A program made the translations under genes and the position numbers. DNA of 23,135 nt from positions 288,386 through 311,520 of the forward strand of contig NC_049985.1 in NCBI RefSeq assembly GCF_000003815.2, given 5' to 3'. Under the pieces are notes generated by a model. The model was not told where the DNA came from, ran no database searches, and was given only the letters and a program-made list of their open reading frames with translations. Of the stretch, positions 18,057 to 23,135 are shown piece by piece (position 1 is the stretch's first letter; each line of letters begins with the position of its first letter). The stretch is from Branchiostoma floridae (Eukaryota > Chordata > Leptocardii > Amphioxiformes > Branchiostomatidae).

Positions 18057-18524
18057 TCTATGTTGGATGTCCATACCATATTTAAAATGCACCTGTTACC
18101 TTACTTAATGTAGCCTTTGGTTTTAAATCAAATTTTCCATTTGTTTTTGGTGCCAATGACTAAATACTAAATACAGGACAGGAGTATCTTTTTTCTTGGA
18201 ATAAGATAATTAAAGGTTTCAGAGTGTTCAAAAAGACACCCATAGCATAACACCCAATCCTGATACCCAAGGTGTCCAGGTTTTTTAAAACAAAATTGTC
18301 CCTTTCTCAGTCACGAGTAACTCTTCTGTCAACACTTAAAAGTCTTCTACATTGCAGACTTTATCATTGAACCATTGCATGTCTGCAAAATTGCCCTGTG
18401 GCCCCCACAAGCAATAAACATTTGCTGCGCAGCTTTAATTTCTTCTCTGGAGGTGCCTAATGGCAGTCCAGAATTACTGGCTGGCTCCATGTAAAACGTA
18501 AAAGTGTGCGTTCCTGTCGTATAT
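18057..18524. other. Non-coding stretch, no gene recognised
   Basis: No repeat or coding segment is recognised. The right end merges into the diverged third copy of the 18909-19410 repeat. Confidence 0.4.
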
Positions 18525-18605
18525 TGCGATGAGATTGGGTGGAAAATCCCACCTGTAGTCTGATGTATGTTGGTCATAAAAGTGAGATGTGACTTGCCAA
18601 ATGCG
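18490..18605. repeat. Diverged copy of the 18909-19410 repeat unit
   Basis: GATGAGATTGG..TGGAAAATCC then CTGATGTATGTTGGTCATAAAA follows the same order as ACTGAGATTGGTCTGCAAATCC then CTGATGTATGGTGGCCGTAAAA in the younger copies. Upstream, TAAAACGTAAAAGTGTG aligns with TTAAAACCTGAGGTGTG. Confidence 0.55.
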
Positions 18606-18908
18606 TTTCACAGGTGGCAGGAATTCTAATGGCATGCATGCTTTGTGCACCCAAAATTGGAGCTGTGCAGTGTGCACCTTCTTTTATATCCATATTCATG
18701 ATTATTGTATAGGGTTCTGCAGGGCTGTTACAGGCAAAAGCAAAGCGTTGTTAATTTGGCATTTTCTAATGCCAGGGGGAGACAATCTCCTGCCACATTA
18801 CAATTTAGAGAAACTAGCCATTTTATTGTTAAATGGCAATCAGCGCTATCAAAAGAACCCCCCCCCCCCAAAAAAAAAACACAAAGCAAATGCACTCCAA
18901 TACACTGC

Positions 18909-19410
18909 AAAAGATTTCTTTCACAATCACAGATTTTATTTGTATCACATGAGTCACGGAGTCCGTTCTCCAAACCCCATGATATGTGACTGTGCAGACT
19001 ATGCATTAAAACCTGAGGTATGCATTAAAACCTGAGGTGTGACCTTTAGGACACTGAGATTGGTCTGCAAATCCTTCCAGCTCACTGATGTATGGTGGCC
19101 GTAAAAAGCAAGGTGTGTCGAGCCCAATACAGGTGCTGTATTTTCCTCTGTGGTCATATTAAATAAATGCTGGCGCACCAAAAGGATTCTTTCACAGGCT
19201 TTATGTATACATGTATCACATGATTCACGAAGTCCGTTCTCCAAACCCCATGATATGTGTGCAGACTATGCATTAAAACCTGAGGTGTGACCATTAGGGC
19301 ACTGAGATTGGTCTGCAAATCCTTCCAGCTCCTGATGTATGGTGGCCGTAAAAAGCAAGGTGTGTACGACCAAATTTGTGTGCCATATTTTACACTGTGG
19401 TCATATTTGT
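18909..19410. repeat. Two tandem copies of a unit of about 271 bp
   Basis: The first copy begins near AAAAGATTTCTTTCAC (18909) and the second near AAAAGGATTCTTTCAC (about 19180). Long near-identical blocks follow, such as GTCCGTTCTCCAAACCCCAT and GGTGGCCGTAAAAAGCAAGG. Copy 1 carries an extra internal 20-bp doubling of TATGCATTAAAACCTGAGGT (around 19000-19038). The strong identity suggests a recent segmental duplication. Confidence 0.85.
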
Positions 19411-20505
19411 TCTTTGCCATAAGATTATTTTTCATAGCTCCGTATTTTTCATGTTATATTGTGTTTGTGCTGCATCTTTAGTATCACACCATTTCAGCAA
19501 TATGCAAAATGTACTAGAAGCTGTGACCATTAAGTGGCCAAATATTTTTGCCCAACAAATTTCATAGACAATGAACGATTTTTGTTACATTTCGTTGTTT
19601 TTTTGTTGTTGTCTTTTTAATCATACTTTTGCAGCGTGCATCATATTTCGATGATAGAATCAAGGGTCAACTCGCGCAAATCAAATTTCTTTGCACAAAT
19701 GGTTGCATTTCACATGGAAAGGTGGAATCGTGGCACTACATGTGCATGGAATACAGAAATCACCATTTCGGGCCCCTCTCTCTCTGACTCTGAGACCCAT
19801 TTATGCATACCAGTATAACACCAAGGAGATTCTCCAATAGTGCATGTGCAAGCCATGCATAAAAACCACAGGAGACTCTGATGCTGCTTTCAGCCAAGAA
19901 AATTAGAATTTTATATGAACAAATTTAGTATTAATTGTTCTGGCTGTTTGCATATTCATTAGTTTTTGCATACATTACGCTAAGGTTGGTTTACGTAAAG
20001 GTTGTTCACTTGTGAAATTGAGCTGGCTTGCGTAGAGCAGAAGCTGACCAAAATCCCTACCGATACAGGTTTGATTTCGTCTTGCAGTTGGTAGTTTCAT
20101 GTTAACAGTGCATGCTTGTAAATCATGTGCAATATTGATGGTTATGAATTTATAAGAAAATTATTGATTCTGTAAACAATGGCATGACTGCTGTAGACTT
20201 GATATTTTTCTGTTACATAATGACATCATATGAGAGGTCCGTGATATGACCATAAATGGCGACTATACCTCTTCTAGTGGTTACATCATGCATCTATAAT
20301 TATGTCTGGCTCATTTATTTTTTTTCCCAAATGGTGATTCTATGGCAGGTGCAAAAGCCTTATGTGTATTGTATACTGTATTATGTAACTAAAGCAGGCT
20401 TTGCAGTTCATGCGGGAAATATGTAGAGCATGAGTGGGGTGGACTATACGTAAAAACGATGGTATTAACAGGAATTTTGCAATAGGCCGATCCAAAATCT
20501 CATAA
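19411..20505. other. Non-coding stretch, no gene recognised
   Basis: Several octamer-like TTTGCATA or ATTTGCAT strings occur (for example near 19948), and there are no repeats. Parts around 19620-19760 and 19930-20060 have balanced composition and could be conserved non-coding DNA, but a single sequence cannot show that. Confidence 0.35.
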
Positions 20506-20622
20506 AAAGTTGTCGCCGAGGCCTCGCAAAAGCTGGCCGAGCTGCTGAAAATCGTCTGGAGCCCACGTAATCACCGAAGTATCGAAGAGATATTGAAGCT
20601 TTACCCAGTATTGAATAGATAA
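20506..20622 (+). other. Short protein-like open segment, unassigned
   Basis: An open stretch between stop codons reads KVVAEASQKLAELLKIVW, then SPRNHRSIEEILKLYPVLNR, followed by TAA at 20620-20622. Composition and codon use (GCC GAG, CTG GCC GAG CTG CTG) look coding, and it stands out as a GC-richer patch. There is no ATG and no good acceptor or donor. It may be a decayed exon or a fragment of a mobile-element protein. Confidence 0.25.
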
Positions 20623-21040
20623 AATGTAGATGTAAATTTGTGTTTTTTTACGGATTATTTCCCTGAATGTCTATGGATTTCCCTGCCTTTTACCTGAATA
20701 CGTTGATAAAGGTTAGACACAGCCAGGTAATAAGATATGCCAAATAGCAATTACTCTAGCAACTGGATATGATTTGGGACACGTCAGACCTTTCAGGTAG
20801 AATTCAATACCTTTCGTTAATGACACTAGAGAGATCTTGCTGGAAAGGCCAGTCCAAAATCCTGAAGTCTGAATGTCAGTAGAATGCCCTGCATTGTGTC
20901 CTAGTTTTTCTGTAGAAAACAGTGGTCAATGCACAATCAGAAGATGGCAGATGGGAGGATGTCAGTGGTCATTTGTTCTGTGTACAGATGGCTAATGAGC
21001 ACATCCTAATATTGCCAATAAATATTCATGCTGAATTCCC

Positions 21041-21359
21041 AGGTGGATGGCCTGCAGTGGTTAACAGTCCCAGACCTGCTTCTGGGTGCACAGTGGGGTC
21101 AGGGGTTCATGTCCCTTACCTGCAATGCTTTGTCTTTACTGGTTCCCTACCCCCTACAAAATGGGGTGGGGAATTTCTCGAGCAGCCTTCGTAACCCCTG
21201 CTTCGTCTATTGAGTCTGTGAAGTCAAGCTTGCATAAGCCTGATGTTTCTGACTTAGGGAGAAGAGATGCTGCTACAGTTATTGCTAGGGGCTGCTCTTC
21301 ATTTTCTGATGGTAAAAGCAGACCCTACGAACATGATTTTTGTAAAAAAAAAAAAAAAC
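21041..21359 (+). mobile_element. tRNA-like SINE candidate
   Basis: TGGCCTGCAGTGG (21048-21060) resembles box A, and GGTTCATGTCC (21104-21114) resembles box B, at tRNA-like spacing. The downstream body has the internal pair CCCTACCCCCTAC/ATGGGGTGGGG. A run of 15 As near 21344-21358 could be the tail. The body is unlike the SINEs at 2785 and 4901, so this would be a second family. Boundaries are approximate. Confidence 0.5.
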
Positions 21360-21699
21360 AGATCGCAGAAAAAAAAAGTAGAAATTGGACAAATAAGATG
21401 GAAAACAGGCCAAAGAAGTTAGATAGCCGAGGAGTACCGTTTGCGACCTAAGGTCTACTTTTTTTTCCCAGCGACCTGCGGACCTTGGTCTTATGCAGTA
21501 CTAGTGTTCATCATCGGTCCATTTTGTCAGTTCCTTGTTGCCATGCAATTTACTAATTATTAAATGCAGTTAGAGCATGCTGATTGGCCATTAACCTGTT
21601 AATGTACACATAATTCAGTGGCAGTATCCATCAGTTCATTTTCAGTAACTGTGTTAATAGAGAGTTACGGATCCGACTTTTACTTTCTTTAAGTCCTGT
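21360..21699. other. Non-coding stretch, no gene recognised
   Basis: A strong pyrimidine tract and acceptor (ACTTTTTTTTCCCAG, ending near 21470) is present, but the sequence after it has no long open frame or good donor. Confidence 0.35.
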
Positions 21700-21860
21700 C
21701 CCTAGTGCTCCCTAAGTTGACAGTGACATTAGAGGACAAAATGCAGATATCCCCAGACAGTGAGCCTGCTATACATTTTCCACTCCCCTAGAGGCTTAGA
21801 GACCATTAGGTTTTAAGTACAGGGCTCTGGAATTGTTCAGTGAGGTTGGAGAGGTCATAA
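21700..21860. repeat. Dispersed direct repeat, copy 1
   Basis: GACAGTGACATTAGA, AAAATGCAGATATCCCCA, TAGAGACCATTAGGTTTT.AG and TACAGGGCTCTGGAAT recur in the same order at 22078-22240 with moderate divergence. Confidence 0.75.
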
Positions 21861-22077
21861 AAGTTTGTGTGATAATTGATAGATTACCCATGTTGAGTAG
21901 ATGACATTGTCAACAAACTTGAACTTATGAAATTTTTATCTTGCTTTATAGTACTATAGGTATGTGACAATATTGATCAAGTATACCATGCCAAATTTCC
22001 ATTAATTGAACTTAACTTGTAGGAGCAACTTCTACTTTTTTCCTGCTCATTACAAAGCAAAGTAAGCTGTTAGTCCA
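21861..22077. other. Spacer between the two direct repeat copies
   Basis: This is AT-rich DNA without recognisable content. Confidence 0.4.
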
Positions 22078-22240
22078 GTCACCAGAACCCCTAACATGAC
22101 AGTGACATTAGACTATTGCAGAGAAAATGCAGACATCCCCAAGCGGCCAGCCTTGGAGCACATCGAGCTCCGCTAGAGACCATTAGGTTTTTAGTACAGC
22201 GCTCTGCAATGGCTCAGTTGGGTTAGGGCTGTCAGATGGT
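22078..22240. repeat. Dispersed direct repeat, copy 2
   Basis: This is the partner of 21700-21860, about 378 bp downstream, with matching blocks GACAGTGACATTAGA, AAAATGCAGACATCCCCA, TAGAGACCATTAGGTTTTTAG and TACAGCGCTCTGCAAT. The pair may be a local duplication or two insertions of one element. Confidence 0.75.
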
Positions 22241-23135
22241 AATGACTTTACTGTGGCCTCCCATCGATCTGTACAGTGAAAAATTGCTGTGGAATGGGCC
22301 TAAGTGGTAACAGTAATGCACCCCTGCCAGATACAGGTTTTTGCATTATCTGTTTTGTCTTGTAGATATTGGTTTTTGTCAACCCGTGTTTGGTAGTCCA
22401 TGTAGTGGCTTAATCCCAACGATCTGTATCTGATACTGGAAAGAACTGCAAAGAGATTGAGCTCCAGGGAATTTTCTTTAATGACTTGGCCCAAATGTTG
22501 AACTATTTAAATAAATGTAAGTTTTGAGAAATGGCAGCAACTCGTAGCTAAGTGTTCCTGCCTGAAGTTTAAGCCAAAATGTCAAAGTTTGTGTTTGTGT
22601 TATTTCCCAAATGAAGAAACCATAATCTCATTTTGAAATCTGTATCTCTTTATCTGTATACCCAATAAGGAATACTATTCAATTTTGAACATGGTGTGCT
22701 TGCAATATTTTCAGACGACTCACCAGGTCTTCTAACACATTTTTAATTCATTTTTCCTGAAACTCATCAGAAAGTCATAGGAAAGTGGTATCCTCAGGGA
22801 AACAATATTGATTGTGAAAATGAATTGTGAAAGAAAATTTTGTGTGTGTGAAGTAAATTTCATTTGTACCTTGCAATGCGTCCACGTGACTTCCTGTGCA
22901 GGATTAATAAATAGTATTACAGCAAGACACTGTGCACACATTTCCTGTGTCTAATTGGATTATGGTATCATAGTGCACTCTTAAGTCTAATTTTATTAAT
23001 TTATTCCTGGTTTCGCAATTTCATTCTTTTTCTAAATACAAATGCAAGAGCTACATTTACCCCTCAAAAATCATCACCATAGCATGTCCAGAGCATGAGG
23101 TACAGAAACAAGTTCGCCTGCTGTACATACCTTAG
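22241..23135. other. Right edge of the window, no gene recognised
   Basis: The sequence is AT-rich and the short open frames on the minus strand lack any domain or splice context. Nothing distinctive is seen. Confidence 0.4.

Noticed and set aside
18589-19035. 148-codon plus-strand open frame
   Set aside because: It crosses a C/A homopolymer and a tandem duplication, with low-complexity proline and lysine runs.
20922-21040. Possible lipid-kinase-like exon (W..V.G.........N spacing as in ceramide/diacylglycerol kinases)
   Set aside because: The pattern is short, the conserved residues that should follow are absent, the frame runs into a SINE and no companion exons are seen.

Overview
This is a metazoan genomic window, most likely lancelet (amphioxus, Branchiostoma). 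The evidence is one gene split by spliceosomal introns with GT/AG borders, a dense load of short non-autonomous DNA transposons and tRNA-derived SINEs, AT-rich non-coding DNA and GC-rich exons. The species call is an inference from the gene family and the look of the repeats. Two runs of exactly 100 Ns (4049-4148 and 6363-6462) are assembly gaps.

Left third (about 1-6500): one plus-strand gene for a secreted serine beta-lactamase-like protein (penicillin-binding-protein/S12 fold, PF00144 type, with a C-terminal DUF3471-like beta domain). Seven coding exons join in consistent phase: 923-1422, 2092-2127, 2352-2591, 3027-3139, 3660-3803, 4689-4856 and 5954 to at least 6362. The last exon carries an apparent 1-base frameshift in a G-run (6178-6181) and then runs into an assembly gap, so the C-terminus is not seen. 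The SxxK motif is intact, but the other two active-site motifs are altered (YSS and QEG).

The most notable observation is intron 2 (2128-2351). It is a 224-bp AT-rich insert flanked by a perfect 15-bp direct repeat, with an oligo(T) end and an antisense AATAAA. It looks like a retroposed fragment dropped into a coding exon. Each copy of the target duplication carries AG|GT, so splicing at the repeats would restore the exon exactly. This is a candidate for a recently gained intron.

The introns and flanks of this gene hold a Mutator-like foldback element (181-413), a GGGCACAAC-ended element (1654-1977), several hairpin MITEs and two SINEs of one family.

Middle (6500-9700): no gene recognised. 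It contains two microsatellites, a second copy of the AGCCTGGGTACCATCCG MITE family, a long near-perfect hairpin element (8382-8530) and a short palindrome.

Right part (9600-23135): a promoter-like stretch with two perfect CRE sites, a GC box and an E2F site leads into a possible non-coding first exon ending at 9792 (ACG|GTAAGT). A second possible first exon ends at 14847 (ACG|GTAAGT). No confident coding exon follows. This is best read as the 5' end and long first intron of a plus-strand gene whose body lies beyond the window. It holds tandem and dispersed duplications, a PIF/Harbinger-like MITE, a CpG-rich island with an E-box, a possible 30-nt microexon and a tRNA-like SINE.
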